Numbered from the stretch's first letter, positions 46,563 to 56,194 are shown. The stretch is 64,000 nt of DNA from Janibacter sp. Soil728 (GCF_001428305.1 NZ_LMRZ01000003.1:124001-188000), one strand, 5' to 3'. The notes: a model not told the origin generated them from the sequence alone. A program made the numbers and translations.

Positions 46563-49500
46563 GCCGATACCGCCCGTGCTCCGAGGATGACCTTGAGGTC
46601 GCCGATCAGCGCCTCCGTGGGCTCGACCCGGTAGCTCGCATCGACGGACATCGTCACCGCGCGGCCCGGCTGGACGAGCTTGATCTGAACGTCGGTGCTG
46701 CCGGGGTGCTGGGCGAGCACCTGCTTGACCTCTTCGATGCGTCCGGTCGTCGCCCGGGCGTAGTCGAGCGTGAGCACGACGGGCCCGCGGGGGCCGTCGG
46801 TGATCTCTGGGATCGTCAGGTCCTCCGCGTACAGCGAGACCGTGTCGTCGCGGGCATTCACCCGGCCTCGCACGACGGCGACGATGTCCTGGGTGAGCAT
46901 CGTCTGCACCGTCAGATAGGTCTTGGGGAAGAAGAGGCACTCGATCGCGCCCTCGAGGTCCTCGACGGTCGCGATGGCCCAGAGGTCGCCCTTCTTGGTG
47001 CGCTTGACGCTCAGACCGGTGACGAGGCCGGCGATCGTGACATGGCTGCCCTCCTTGACCCCGGAGTCGGGTTGGGTGAGCGCTGCGATCGAGGTGTCGG
47101 CGGCACGCTGCAGCACGTGCTCGACGCCGAAGAGCGGGTGGTCGGAGACGTAGAGGCCGAGCATCTCGCGCTCGTTGGTCAGCTTGGTCTGCTTGCTCCA
47201 CTCGACGTCCGGGATCGGCCGCAGCCCCATCCCCTCGATGCCGGCGCCGGGGACCTCGGCCTCGTCGTCATCGCTGCCGAACATGTCCCACAGCGAGTCC
47301 TGACCGATGGCCTCCTGCCGCTTGACCCCGACGAAGGCGTCGACGTACTCCTCGTGGACCATGACCAGGCCCTGGCGTGGGTGCTGGAGGTCGTCGAAGG
47401 CCCCGCCCATGATGAGCGACTCGATGGTGCGCTTGTTGCACACGGGTGCCGGGCTCTTGGCGAGGAAGTCGTCGAAGGAGGTGAAATCCCCCTTCTCCTC
47501 GCGGGCGGAGACGATCCCGTCGACGACATTGCGGCCGACATTGCGGATCGCGTGCAGGCCGAAGCGGATGTCGCTGCCCACCGCGGCGAAGGTCCCGACG
47601 GACTCGTTGACCGAGGGTGGCAGCACCTTGATGCCCATGCGGCGGCACTCGTTGAGGTAGAGCGCCGACTTGTCCTTGTCGTCACCGACCGAGGTCAGCA
47701 GGGCCGCCATGTACTCGGCCGGGTAGTTGGCCTTGAGGTAGGCCGTCCAGTACGAGACGAGGCCGTAGGCGGCGGTGTGCGCCTTGTTGAAGGCGTAGTC
47801 GGAGAAGGGGACGAGCACGCCCCACAGCGCGGCGATCGAGGCCTCGTTGAAGCCCTGCAACTTCATGCCCTCGGAGAAGGGGACGTACTCCTTGTCGAGG
47901 ACCTCCTTCTTCTTCTTGCCCATGGCACGACGCAGCAGGTCGGCATTGCCGAGGGTGTACCCGGCCAGCTTCTGCGCGATCTCCATGACCTGCTCCTGGT
48001 AGATCACCAGGCCGTGGGTCGTCTTGAGGATCGGGTCGAGGGCATCGACCATCTCCTGCTGGAGCTTGCCCTTCAGCTGCGGGTCGAGCGGCACGGCCTC
48101 CTGGCGGCCGTTCTTGCGCAGGGCGAAGTTGGTGTGCGCGTTGACACCCATCGGGCCGGGTCGGTAGAGCGCGAGGGCGGCGGAGATGTCCTCGAAGTTG
48201 TCCGGCTGCATCAGCCGCAGCAGGGTCCGCATGCCGCCGCCGTCGAGCTGGAAGACGCCGAGCGTGTCACCGCGCGAGAGCAGGCGGTAGGTCGCCTTGT
48301 CGGTCATGTCCTTGCTCAGCGCGTCGAGGTCGATCTCCTCGCCGCGGTTGGCCTTGATGTTGATCAGGGCGTCGTCGAGGATCGTCAGGTTGCGCAGGCC
48401 GAGGAAGTCCATCTTGACCAGGCCGAGCGTCTCGCAGGTCGGGTAGTCGAACTGCGTGAGGACCTGCCCGTCCTGCAGGCGACGCATGATCGGGATGACC
48501 TCGATCAGCGGCTCGCTCGACATGATGACGCCGGCGGCGTGCACGCCCCACTGGCGCTTGAGCCCTTCGAGGCCCTTGGCCAGGTCGACGACCTCACCCA
48601 GGTGCTTCTCGGACTCGACGAGCTCGCGGAACTCCTGCCCCTCGCCGTAGCGGGCATGCTCCTTGTCCCACATCTTCGCCAGCGGCACGCCCTTGCCCAT
48701 GACATCGGCGGGCATGGCCTTGGTCAGCTGCTCGCCGACGTTGAAGGGGTGGCCCATGACGCGGGCGGCGTCCTTGACGGACTGCTTGGCCTTGATCGTG
48801 CCGTAGGTGGCGATCATCGCCACCCGGTCGTCGCCGTACTTGTCGGAGACGTAGCGGATGACCTCGGAGCGCCGACGCTCGTCGAAGTCGACGTCGAAGT
48901 CGGGCATCGACTTGCGCTCGGGGTTCAGGAACCGCTCGAAGATCAGACCGTGCGGGACCGGGTCGAGGTCGGTGATGCCCATGGCATAGGCGCACATGGA
49001 GCCGGCACCGGAGCCACGGCCGGGGCCGACGCGGATGCCGTTGTCCTTGGCCCAGTTGATGAAGTCGGCGACGACGAGGAAGTAGCCGGGGTAGCCCTTG
49101 CCGACGATGACGTCGATCTCGTAGTCGGCCTGCTTCTGCGCGTACTCCGGGATCCCGTCGGGGAAGCGGCGCGCCAGCCCCGTCTGGATCTCCTTGATGA
49201 ACCAGGACTGCTCCGACTCCCCCGCAGGACACTCGAAGCGCGGCATGTACCGCCCTTCGCCCTCGACGAAGGAGACCTCGCACATGTCGGCCACCAGCAG
49301 AGTGTTGTCGCACGCCTCCGGCAGCTCGCGCCACAGGTGGCGCATCTCGGCGGCCGACTTGAGGTAGTAGCCCTCGCCGTCGAAGGAGAAGCGGTCCGGG
49401 TCGTGCAGCTTGGACCCGGAGTTGATGCACAGCAGCGCGTCCTGGGCGATCGCGTCACCCTGGGCCACGTAGTGCAGGTCGTTGGTCGCCAGGAGCGGCA

Positions 49501-50161
49501 GCTGCAGGTCCTTGGCCAGGCGCATGAGGTCCTCGCGCACCCGGCGCTCGATCTCGTTGCCGTGGTCCATCAGCTCGAGGAAGTAGTGCTCCTTGCCGAA
49601 GATGTCGCGAAACTCCGAGGCCGCCTCGATGGCCTTGTCGTACTGCCCCAGACGCAGCCGGGTCTGGATCTCGCCCGACGGGCAGCCGGTCGTGGCGACG
49701 AGCCCGTCGCCGTACAGCGACAGCAGCTCGCGATCCAGCCGCGGCCACTTGGCGAAGACCGAGTCGAGGGAGGCACGCGAGCCCATCTTGAACAGGTTGT
49801 GCATGCCGGTGTTGTTGCGCGCCAGCAGCGTCATGTGCGTGTAGGCGCCACCACCGGAGATGTCGTCACGGGGGTTGGTGCGCTCGTCGCCCCACTTGAC
49901 GCGGGTCTTGTCCGTGCGGTGCGTGCCGGGCGCGACATAGGCCTCGAGCCCGATGATCGGCTTGACGTCGTAGGACTGCGCCGTCTTCCAGAACTCGTGG
50001 GCCCCGAAGAGATAGCCGTGGTCGGTCATCGCGATCGCCGGCATGCCCATCTCCTGGGCGGTCGAGAACATGTCCTTGATCCGCGCAGCCCCGTCGAGCA
50101 TGGAGTACTCGGTGTGGTTGTGCAGGTGGACGAAGTTTTCGGAACGCGGCAGCTCGGACAT
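46559..50161 (-). CDS. dnaE: DNA polymerase III alpha subunit
   Basis: 1200-aa replicative polymerase (DnaE1 type). Order: PHP domain (VHLHNHTEYSMLDGAAR near residue 11), palm with catalytic acids in PDFDVDFDERRR, beta-clamp-type segments, and an OB-fold with TIAGLVTGLSVKRTKKGD near the C-terminus. Length matches mycobacterial DnaE1. ATG 50161 is the only start that leaves the PHP motif at the usual distance. It is divergent from the acyl-CoA ligase gene. Confidence 0.95.
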   Translation of the reverse strand: MSELPRSENFVHLHNHTEYSMLDGAARIKDMFSTAQEMGMPAIAMTDHGYLFGAHEFWKTAQSYDVKPIIGLEAYVAPGTHRTDKTRVKWGDERTNPRDDISGGGAYTHMTLLARNNTGMHNLFKMGSRASLDSVFAKWPRLDRELLSLYGDGLVATTGCPSGEIQTRLRLGQYDKAIEAASEFRDIFGKEHYFLELMDHGNEIERRVREDLMRLAKDLQLPLLATNDLHYVAQGDAIAQDALLCINSGSKLHDPDRFSFDGEGYYLKSAAEMRHLWRELPEACDNTLLVADMCEVSFVEGEGRYMPRFECPAGESEQSWFIKEIQTGLARRFPDGIPEYAQKQADYEIDVIVGKGYPGYFLVVADFINWAKDNGIRVGPGRGSGAGSMCAYAMGITDLDPVPHGLIFERFLNPERKSMPDFDVDFDERRRSEVIRYVSDKYGDDRVAMIATYGTIKAKQSVKDAARVMGHPFNVGEQLTKAMPADVMGKGVPLAKMWDKEHARYGEGQEFRELVESEKHLGEVVDLAKGLEGLKRQWGVHAAGVIMSSEPLIEVIPIMRRLQDGQVLTQFDYPTCETLGLVKMDFLGLRNLTILDDALINIKANRGEEIDLDALSKDMTDKATYRLLSRGDTLGVFQLDGGGMRTLLRLMQPDNFEDISAALALYRPGPMGVNAHTNFALRKNGRQEAVPLDPQLKGKLQQEMVDALDPILKTTHGLVIYQEQVMEIAQKLAGYTLGNADLLRRAMGKKKKEVLDKEYVPFSEGMKLQGFNEASIAALWGVLVPFSDYAFNKAHTAAYGLVSYWTAYLKANYPAEYMAALLTSVGDDKDKSALYLNECRRMGIKVLPPSVNESVGTFAAVGSDIRFGLHAIRNVGRNVVDGIVSAREEKGDFTSFDDFLAKSPAPVCNKRTIESLIMGGAFDDLQHPRQGLVMVHEEYVDAFVGVKRQEAIGQDSLWDMFGSDDDEAEVPGAGIEGMGLRPIPDVEWSKQTKLTNEREMLGLYVSDHPLFGVEHVLQRAADTSIAALTQPDSGVKEGSHVTIAGLVTGLSVKRTKKGDLWAIATVEDLEGAIECLFFPKTYLTVQTMLTQDIVAVVRGRVNARDDTVSLYAEDLTIPEITDGPRGPVVLTLDYARATTGRIEEVKQVLAQHPGSTDVQIKLVQPGRAVTMSVDASYRVEPTEALIGDLKVILGARAVSA

Positions 50162-50321
50162 CGACCCGAGTCTAGATCGACCCTGGGACAACCCCGCACG
50201 CCGTCGGTCGCTTCGTGGCCGCCACTCGGCGCGTCGCGATGCGAGACCTGCTTCCCGCCGCAGCGATGGGGGTCTAACGTCGTGATCGACACCGCTGTCT
50301 ACACCCACGGAGGGCCCCGGG

Positions 50322-51866
50322 ATGTTCGTCCCCATGACCGTCAACGACTTCATCGATCGCGCGGCGAGCGTCTACGGAGAGCGCATCGCTGTCGTCGACG
50401 AGCCGGACCAGCCGGCTGCGCCCTTGGAGGACGTCACGTACGCCCGCATGCGCCAGCTCGCCAACGCCCAGGCCGCGCACCTGGACTCCCTGGGGATCGA
50501 GGTCGGTGACCGGGTCGCGGTCGTCTCGCACAACTCGGCCCGCCTGCTGACGAGCTTCTTCGGTGTCGCCGGCTCCGGTCGCGTCCTCGTGCCGGTCAAC
50601 TTCCGTCTCGCGCCCGAGGAGGTCTCCTTCATCGTCGAGCACTCGGGCGCCCGGGTCCTCTACATCGACCCCGAGCTGACCTCCCTGATCGACGAGGTCA
50701 AGGCCGAGCACACCTTCGTCATCGGCGAGGACGAGCACCTCTTCGGCGATGTCGACCCCGCGACCGCCGAGCCGCGCCCCTGGGAGCCGGACGAGTCGGC
50801 CATCGCGACGATCAACTACACCTCGGGCACGACGGCCCGCCCCAAGGGCGTGCAGATCACCCACCGCAACATCTGGACCAATGCGCTCACCTTCGGTCTG
50901 CACGCAGGCATCAGCGACCGTGACGTCTACCTGCACACGCTGCCGATGTTCCACGCCAACGGCTGGGGCATGCCCTTCGCCATGACGGGCGTCGGGGCCC
51001 AGCACGTCGTCATCCGCAAGATCGACGGCGCCGAGATCCTGCGTCGCGTCGAGAAGCACGGCGTGACCGTCATGTGCGCGGCCCCGGCCGTGGTGAACGC
51101 CGTCCTGGCGGCGGCTGCGGACTGGGAGGGTGAGATCCCCGGGCGGGACACGGTGCGCATCATCGTCGCCGGCGCCCCGCCGCCGACCCAGACCATCGCC
51201 CGCGTCGAGGAGGAGCTGGGCTGGGAGTTCATCCAGATCTACGGCCTGACCGAGACCTCTCCCCTGCTGACGATCAACCGCACCCGCGCCGAGTGGGACG
51301 ACCTGTCCCCGCAGGACCGCGCCGCCAAGCTCGTGCGCGCCGGCGCCCCCGCGATCGGCTGCACGATGAAGGTCGACGAGGTGAGCGGCGAGGTCCTCGC
51401 CCGCAGCAATGTGGTCATGGAGGGCTACTGGGACCTCCCCGAGGAGACCGAGCGCACCTTCGAGGGCGGCTGGTTCCACACCGGTGACGGCGGCACGCTC
51501 ACCGACGACGGCTACGTGACGATCAGCGACCGCAAGAAGGACGTCATCATCACCGGTGGCGAAAATGTCTCGTCGGTCGAGGTCGAGGACGTGCTCTTCT
51601 CCCACCCGGACGTCACCGAGGTCGCCGTCATCGGCGTCCCGCACGACAAGTGGGGCGAGACGATCCTGGCTCTCGTCGTCGTCACCGAGGGCTCCACCGC
51701 CACCGAGGCCGACCTCATCGCCTGGTGCAAGCAGAAGGCGGCCGGCTACAAGGCGCCGACCTCCATCGAGTTCCGCGACGAGCTGGCCCGCACGGCCACA
51801 GGCAAACTGCAGAAGTTCAAGCTGCGCGCCCCCTACTGGGAGGGCCGCGAGCGCCAGGTCAACTGA
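50322..51866 (+). CDS. acyl-CoA synthetase (AMP-forming)
   Basis: 514-aa ANL-family ligase: P-loop YTSGTTARPKGV, the A5 segment YGLTETSP, the hinge region SDRKKDVIITGGENVSSVEVED, and the catalytic Lys in ATGKLQKFKLR. It activates a fatty or aromatic acid to its CoA ester. GGAGG stands about eight bases before ATG 50322. Chain preference is not clear. A perfect 17-bp hairpin follows. Confidence 0.9.
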   Translation: MFVPMTVNDFIDRAASVYGERIAVVDEPDQPAAPLEDVTYARMRQLANAQAAHLDSLGIEVGDRVAVVSHNSARLLTSFFGVAGSGRVLVPVNFRLAPEEVSFIVEHSGARVLYIDPELTSLIDEVKAEHTFVIGEDEHLFGDVDPATAEPRPWEPDESAIATINYTSGTTARPKGVQITHRNIWTNALTFGLHAGISDRDVYLHTLPMFHANGWGMPFAMTGVGAQHVVIRKIDGAEILRRVEKHGVTVMCAAPAVVNAVLAAAADWEGEIPGRDTVRIIVAGAPPPTQTIARVEEELGWEFIQIYGLTETSPLLTINRTRAEWDDLSPQDRAAKLVRAGAPAIGCTMKVDEVSGEVLARSNVVMEGYWDLPEETERTFEGGWFHTGDGGTLTDDGYVTISDRKKDVIITGGENVSSVEVEDVLFSHPDVTEVAVIGVPHDKWGETILALVVVTEGSTATEADLIAWCKQKAAGYKAPTSIEFRDELARTATGKLQKFKLRAPYWEGRERQVN

Positions 51867-51877
51867 CCCACCACTGA

Positions 51878-51919
51878 CGAAGGGAGGGACTCCGGATCAC
51901 GGCGGAGTCCCTCCCTTCG
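51878..51919. terminator. bidirectional terminator between the ligase and rluD
   Basis: A perfect 17-bp inverted repeat (CGAAGGGAGGGACTCCG and its complement) with an 8-base loop lies 12 bases after the ligase stop and 12 bases from the converging rluD stop. The stem begins with the repeated motif CGAAGGGAG seen throughout the window. Confidence 0.85.
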
Positions 51920-51931
51920 AGGCTCGTCGCG

Positions 51932-52867
51932 TCAGAACATGTCCGCGAGGCGGTCCAGCGCCGTCTGCAGGTCCTGCGGGTAGGTGCTCTCGAAGTGCAC
52001 GTAGTCACCGGTGCCCGGGTGGACGAAGCCCAGGCCCTTCGCGTGCAGCCACTGCCGCTCCAACCCGAGCTTCTTGCCGAGGGTGGGGTCGGCGCCGTAG
52101 GTCGGGTCACCGACGCAGGGGTGGCGAAGGGCGGCCATGTGCACCCTGATCTGGTGGGTGCGGCCGGTCTCGAGGGTGACCTCGAGCAGCGAGGCGTGGC
52201 GGAAGGCCTCGAGCAGCTCGTAGTGGGTGATCGCGTGCTTGCCGGAGTCCATGACGGCGAACTTGTAGTCACCGCTGGGGTGGCGCCCGATCGGGGCGTC
52301 GATGGTGCCCACGTGCGGGTCGGGCAGCCCCTGGACGAGCGCGTGGTAGGTCTTGTCGACCGTGCGCTCCTTGAAGGCACGCTTGAGCACGGTGTAGCCG
52401 TGCTCGCTCTTGCACACAACCATCAGGCCCGAGGTGCCGACGTCCAGACGCGAGACGATGCCCTGTCGCTCGCTCGCCCCACTGGTGGAGATGCGGTAGC
52501 CGGCCGCGGCGAGGCCACCGAGGACGTCGGGGCCCGACCACCCGACGCTGGGGTGCGCGGCGACGCCGACGGGCTTGTCGACGACGACGATGTCGTCGTC
52601 GTCGTGGATGATCCGCATGCCCGGGACGGGCTCGGCGACGATGGCCAGGGTGGGGCTCTCGTCGGCAGAGGGCAGGGTGATCTCCACGTGGGAGCCGGCC
52701 ATGACCCGCGCGGACTTCGCGACACTGGCACCGTCGACCAGGATCATCCCCTCGGCTGCCATGTCGGCGGCGCGGGTGCGCGAGAGGCCGAAGAGTCGGG
52801 CCACCGCTGCGTCCACGCGCTCACCCTCGAGTCCGTCGGGGACGAGGACGTTGCGGGTCTCACTCAT
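51932..52867 (-). CDS. rluD: 23S rRNA pseudouridine synthase, RluD type
   Basis: 311-aa enzyme with an N-terminal S4 domain ([20 protein letters not shown]) and a pseudouridine synthase domain. The catalytic Asp is in [12 protein letters not shown]; most relatives have HRLD, here the His is Ser. The [10 protein letters not shown] segment is present. It would modify helix 69 uridines of 23S rRNA. It overlaps the lspA stop by 8 bases. Confidence 0.9.
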   Translation of the reverse strand: MSETRNVLVPDGLEGERVDAAVARLFGLSRTRAADMAAEGMILVDGASVAKSARVMAGSHVEITLPSADESPTLAIVAEPVPGMRIIHDDDDIVVVDKPVGVAAHPSVGWSGPDVLGGLAAAGYRISTSGASERQGIVSRLDVGTSGLMVVCKSEHGYTVLKRAFKERTVDKTYHALVQGLPDPHVGTIDAPIGRHPSGDYKFAVMDSGKHAITHYELLEAFRHASLLEVTLETGRTHQIRVHMAALRHPCVGDPTYGADPTLGKKLGLERQWLHAKGLGFVHPGTGDYVHFESTYPQDLQTALDRLADMF

Positions 52868-53444
52868 CGGTGGCGCCTCCTGTGGCGTGCTGGGGTCGGG
52901 ACCCGTCAAGGCCCACGTTGGTGAAGACGAGCCAGATGAGCAGGCCCGCTCCGGCGACGATGGCGATGTCGGCGATGTTGCCGACGAAGAGCCCGCCGTA
53001 GTCGATGAAGTCCACGACATGCCCACGCAGCGGTCCCGGGTCCCGGAAGAAGCGGTCGACGAGGTTGCCGAGGGAGCCGCCGAGCAGCAGCCCCAGGGCC
53101 AGGGCCCAGCGCCTGGACCCGACCCGTCGGGAGGCCCACAGGATCGCGAGGGTGACCATCACCGCGATGAGGCTCATCAGCCAGGTCATCGAGTCGCCGA
53201 TGGAGAAGGCGGCCCCGGAGTTGTGGATCAGGCGAAGGGAGAGCAGGTCACCGATGAGCGGACGGACACGGCCGTCGCCCAGGGCGCCGAGCGCCCAGAC
53301 CTTGGACGCCTGGTCCAGCACCAGGGTGATGATCGCGGCGAGGACGTACCGACGAAGCACCCCGGAGCGGCTGCTCGCCGCCGGGGTGCCGTCGTCGTCT
53401 GGGGTGTGCTGGGCGCTCAGCGCCGCTCCTGTTGGCTCTTGCAT
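52860..53444 (-). CDS. lspA: lipoprotein signal peptidase
   Basis: 194-aa aspartic membrane protease with four hydrophobic helices that removes signal peptides from lipid-modified prolipoproteins such as LivK and the 32-kb lipoprotein. Seen: [10 protein letters not shown], the first Asp in [10 protein letters not shown] and the second in VVDFIDYG. The start is uncertain: ATG 53444 lies within the last 28 bases of the dksA-like gene and has no good ribosome site. The first 35 residues are soluble and non-conserved. Confidence 0.88.
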   Translation of the reverse strand: MQEPTGAALSAQHTPDDDGTPAASSRSGVLRRYVLAAIITLVLDQASKVWALGALGDGRVRPLIGDLLSLRLIHNSGAAFSIGDSMTWLMSLIAVMVTLAILWASRRVGSRRWALALGLLLGGSLGNLVDRFFRDPGPLRGHVVDFIDYGGLFVGNIADIAIVAGAGLLIWLVFTNVGLDGSRPQHATGGATDE

Positions 53445-53905
53445 GTCATGCACAGGGTCGCACGAGGATAGGCCTGCAGTCGAAGCTTGCCGATCGGGTT
53501 GCCGCAGGACTCGCAGGTCCCGTAGGTCCCGTCCTCGAGCCGAGCCAGTGCGCGCAGGTTCTGCTGCAGGCCCGCGCGGGCACCGGCGACGAGGGTTGAC
53601 TCGTGCTCGCGCTCGAAGGACTTGGCGCCGGCATCGGCCTGGTCGTCGCCCGCTCCGTCGATCGGTTCCTTGAGGAACTCGCTCAGGTCGCTCTCTGCGG
53701 CGGCGACCTCGGCGGTGAGCCGCGCGATCTCCGACTCGAGCTCCGCCCGGACCTCCTTGAGCTCCTTGGCCGTCCACGGGCTCTCGTCCTCACGGACGGC
53801 GAGCTTGGCCGCCGTGGTCTTCTTCGCCGTGGCCTTCTTGACCGGCGTCTTTGCTGCCGGCGCCTTTGCTGCCGGCGTCTTCGTGGCCGTCTTCTTCGCC
53901 GCCAT
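53417..53905 (-). CDS. DksA/TraR-type zinc-finger protein with a lysine-rich N-terminus
   Basis: 162 aa: a basic, Ala-Lys-Thr rich tail (residues 2-35), a coiled coil (about 43-75), and the C4 zinc finger CESCGNPIGKLRL to CMTC. TraR/DksA proteins bind in the secondary channel of RNA polymerase; in actinobacteria RbpA and CarD take the better-known roles. The histone-like tail suggests DNA or RNA binding too. It precedes lspA and follows divIVA on the same strand. Confidence 0.82.
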   Translation of the reverse strand: MAAKKTATKTPAAKAPAAKTPVKKATAKKTTAAKLAVREDESPWTAKELKEVRAELESEIARLTAEVAAAESDLSEFLKEPIDGAGDDQADAGAKSFEREHESTLVAGARAGLQQNLRALARLEDGTYGTCESCGNPIGKLRLQAYPRATLCMTCKSQQERR

Positions 53906-54038
53906 GACCGTCCTCAGTTCAGTGGGTCCGTACCGCTGTACGGAGCAGAGTCACCGAAGAGTACGACGTTTTCGCCCAGAAATCTGGCTGGGCGTGCCAC
54001 GTGTCCTCCTCCGCCCTGCGCCGGGGATCGGGCACCAG

Positions 54039-54076
54039 GAAGCGGCGGCCTCCCGATGTCGGGAAACCGCCGCTTC
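54039..54076 (-). terminator. terminator of the divIVA transcript
   Basis: GAAGCGGCGG and its complement form a perfect 10-bp stem around a 18-base loop that itself has CCCGA with TCGGG. It begins 21 bases beyond the divIVA stop on the minus strand, before the dksA-like gene, so dksA needs its own promoter in 53906-54038. Confidence 0.75.
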
Positions 54077-54097
54077 ATGGGTCCTGCGTGGTCGCGA

Positions 54098-55222
54098 TCA
54101 GCTCTTGGAGCTGGGCTCCGGCGCCACCGACACGTTGGCGTCCAGGCCCTTGAGCTGCGAGCCGATGAAGTCCTTGAGCTTGCGACGGTAGTCGCGCTCG
54201 TAGGTCGTTAGCTCGGCGACCTGGGCCTCGAGCTTCGACTTCTGCGCGTTGAGGTCGTCGAGGATCTTCTTGCGCTGGGCCTCGGCCTCGCTGACCATCG
54301 TCGAGCTCTTGGTCTGGGCATCCGAGATCAGCTTGTCGCGCTGGGTCGTGCCCTCGCCGACGAACTGGTCGCGCTTGCTCTGACCGGTCTTGAGGAAGTC
54401 GTCGTGCTTGGTCTGACCCGTCTTGACGAAGTCGTCGTGCTTGGTCTGACCGGTCCTGACGAACTCGTCGTGCTTGCCCTGGCCGCTCGAGACGAGCTCG
54501 TCGTGCTTGCGCTGCGCCTCGGCGATGAGCTTGTCGCGCTGGGTCGTGCCCTCGGCGACGTGCTCGTCGTGCAGGCGCTGGGCGAGGGCGATGAGACCCG
54601 ATGCTCCCGCGCCACCACCGGCAGCCGCGGCGGCCATCTTGCCGGCGCCACTGTCGTTGTCGGTAGCCGGCTGTGCTGCGGCCGCCTTGGCGGACTCGTC
54701 CTGACGGGCCCTGGCCTCGGCCTCGGCCTTGTCAGCAGCGGCGTTGGCGGCCGCGATGCGCTGCTGCGCACTCTCCTCGGCCTCCTTGGCACGAGCGTTG
54801 ACCAGAGCGATGCGCTCGTCGGCGCCCTGCTGGGCCTTGCCGAGCTTGGCCTCGTCACCCTTGGCCTGCTCGTCCCGGGTGCGGCCGGACTGCTCGAGCT
54901 CGCCGACGCGCTTGTCGGCCGCAGCGCGGGCCGCGGTCTCCTTGTCGAGACGGGCACGCAGGTCGCGGTTCTCGCGGGTCAGGGCCTCGTCAGCCTTGCC
55001 GGAGCCGGTGGCGGCAACGGCCGCGGGGGCGGCCGCAGCAGCGGACGTGGTGGAGCCGCCGTCCTCGGAGCGGGCCCGCAGGTCCTCCGAGTCCTTGACC
55101 ATGCGGCGCATCTCAGCGACGACCTCGTCCAGGAAGTCGTCGACCTCGCGCTCGTCGTACCCACGACGGAACTGGGTCTGGGTGAAGGTCTTGTTGAGGA
55201 CGTCCTCGGGCGTGAGCGCCAT
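54098..55222 (-). CDS. divIVA: DivIVA/Wag31 polar growth protein with an 11-residue repeat array
   Basis: 374 aa. The N-terminal 45 residues (LTPEDVLNKTFTQTQFRRGYDEREVDDFLDE region) form the membrane-binding DivIVA cap. Residues 75-185 are coiled coil. Residues 217-304 are eight consecutive 11-residue units of the type KHDDFVKTGQT, a hendecad coiled-coil pattern, then a last helix. Wag31 is shorter (about 260 aa). GGAGG precedes ATG 55222. The DivIVA scaffold marks cell poles and septa. Confidence 0.92.
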   Translation of the reverse strand: MALTPEDVLNKTFTQTQFRRGYDEREVDDFLDEVVAEMRRMVKDSEDLRARSEDGGSTTSAAAAAPAAVAATGSGKADEALTRENRDLRARLDKETAARAAADKRVGELEQSGRTRDEQAKGDEAKLGKAQQGADERIALVNARAKEAEESAQQRIAAANAAADKAEAEARARQDESAKAAAAQPATDNDSGAGKMAAAAAGGGAGASGLIALAQRLHDEHVAEGTTQRDKLIAEAQRKHDELVSSGQGKHDEFVRTGQTKHDDFVKTGQTKHDDFLKTGQSKRDQFVGEGTTQRDKLISDAQTKSSTMVSEAEAQRKKILDDLNAQKSKLEAQVAELTTYERDYRRKLKDFIGSQLKGLDANVSVAPEPSSKS

Positions 55223-55295
55223 TGTTCCTCCGTATGCGTTCGGACAGGTTGCACGCCTGTGACGCACAACAGCGCGCACGGGCATCGCCGTCAGC

Positions 55296-55571
55296 CTAGA
55301 CGATCCTCAGCAGCAGCGAGACCGCGATGATGAGCACCAGGAAGGAGACGTCGATGGCGACGCCGCCGAGACGCAGCGGCTTGAAGACCCTGCGCAGGGC
55401 CTTCAGCGGCGGATCGGTGACGGTGAAGATGGCCTCGGCGACGACGAGGATGACACCCGTGGGGCGCCACTGGCGTGCGAAAACTTGGATCCAGTCGAGG
55501 ATGAGACGCCCGATGAGGATGAGGAAGTAGACGTACAGCACGAGGTGCAGCACGCTGCGGACGATCGTCAT
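55296..55571 (-). CDS. yggT: YggT-family membrane protein
   Basis: 91 aa with two hydrophobic helices (about residues 4-20 and 72-90) and the YLFILLIGRLILDW-like early segment FLILIGRLILDWIQ. In the dcw cluster the family sits between sepF and divIVA and is linked to septum or envelope integrity. 56 or more bases separate it from divIVA. Confidence 0.87.
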   Translation of the reverse strand: MTIVRSVLHLVLYVYFLILIGRLILDWIQVFARQWRPTGVILVVAEAIFTVTDPPLKALRRVFKPLRLGGVAIDVSFLVLIIAVSLLLRIV

Positions 55572-55656
55572 GCAACCAGCCTAGGTGGGCGCCCTGAGAC
55601 GCCGCTGAGAGGGTCGACCTTGCCTGAGGAGCTTGCGCAGCAAGCGTCCCTAAGGG

Positions 55657-56127
55657 TCAGCTCTGGTTGAACAGCGCGCGGGGCGCGACCGGCTCGCCGC
55701 CCTCGGAGTCGACCTCGATGTGCTCGGGCGAGAGCAGGAAGACCTTGTTGGTCACGCGCTCGATGGACCCGTGCAGGCCGAAGACGAGGCCGGCCGCGAA
55801 GTCGACGAGGCGCTTGGCGTCGGAGTCGTCCATGTCGGTGAGGTTCATGATCACCGGGGTGTTGCTGCGGAAGCTCTCGCCGATGGCGCGGGCATCGTTG
55901 TACGTGCTCGGGTGGATCGTCGTGATGCGGTTCATCTGGGTGACCTCCACCTCACGGACAGCCGGCGCGCTCGGGACGCGACGCAGCGGGGTGACCTCGG
56001 CAGCGCGCTCGTCCTCGACGAGCTCGTGGCCGCCCTCGTAGTCGTCGGCGTATTCGTCGTACTCGTCGTAGCGCTTGTCATCCTCGGCCAGCCCGAGGTA
56101 CACCATCGCGTTGCGCAGTGCCGTCAT
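55657..56127 (-). CDS. sepF: cell division protein SepF
   Basis: 156 aa: an N-terminal amphipathic helix (LRNAMVYLGLAEDD), an acidic Tyr-rich linker (YDEYDEYADDYEGG) and the FtsZ-binding SepF domain (ARAIGESFRSNTPVIMNLTDM). SepF anchors and bundles FtsZ at the membrane in actinobacteria, which lack FtsA. Next to yggS and yggT in the usual order. Confidence 0.94.
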   Translation of the reverse strand: MTALRNAMVYLGLAEDDKRYDEYDEYADDYEGGHELVEDERAAEVTPLRRVPSAPAVREVEVTQMNRITTIHPSTYNDARAIGESFRSNTPVIMNLTDMDDSDAKRLVDFAAGLVFGLHGSIERVTNKVFLLSPEHIEVDSEGGEPVAPRALFNQS

Positions 56128-56167
56128 GTCGTCAAATCCTCACATCAAACTGGTTGCTGCCTCGTCG

Positions 56168-56194
56168 GTGTCACCGAAGTTACCGGTGTGACAC
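56168..56194 (-). terminator. possible hairpin at the yggS 3' end
   Basis: GTGTCAC and GTGACAC form a 7-bp inverted repeat around a 13-base loop and include the yggS stop codon. It lies just upstream of sepF, so it may attenuate readthrough or be a regulatory site of sepF. Confidence 0.3.

Noticed and set aside
46550-50509. A very long open frame on the plus strand opposite dnaE
   Set aside because: It is antisense to a clear dnaE with all domains, has no family signature, and comes from the codon bias of GC-rich DNA.
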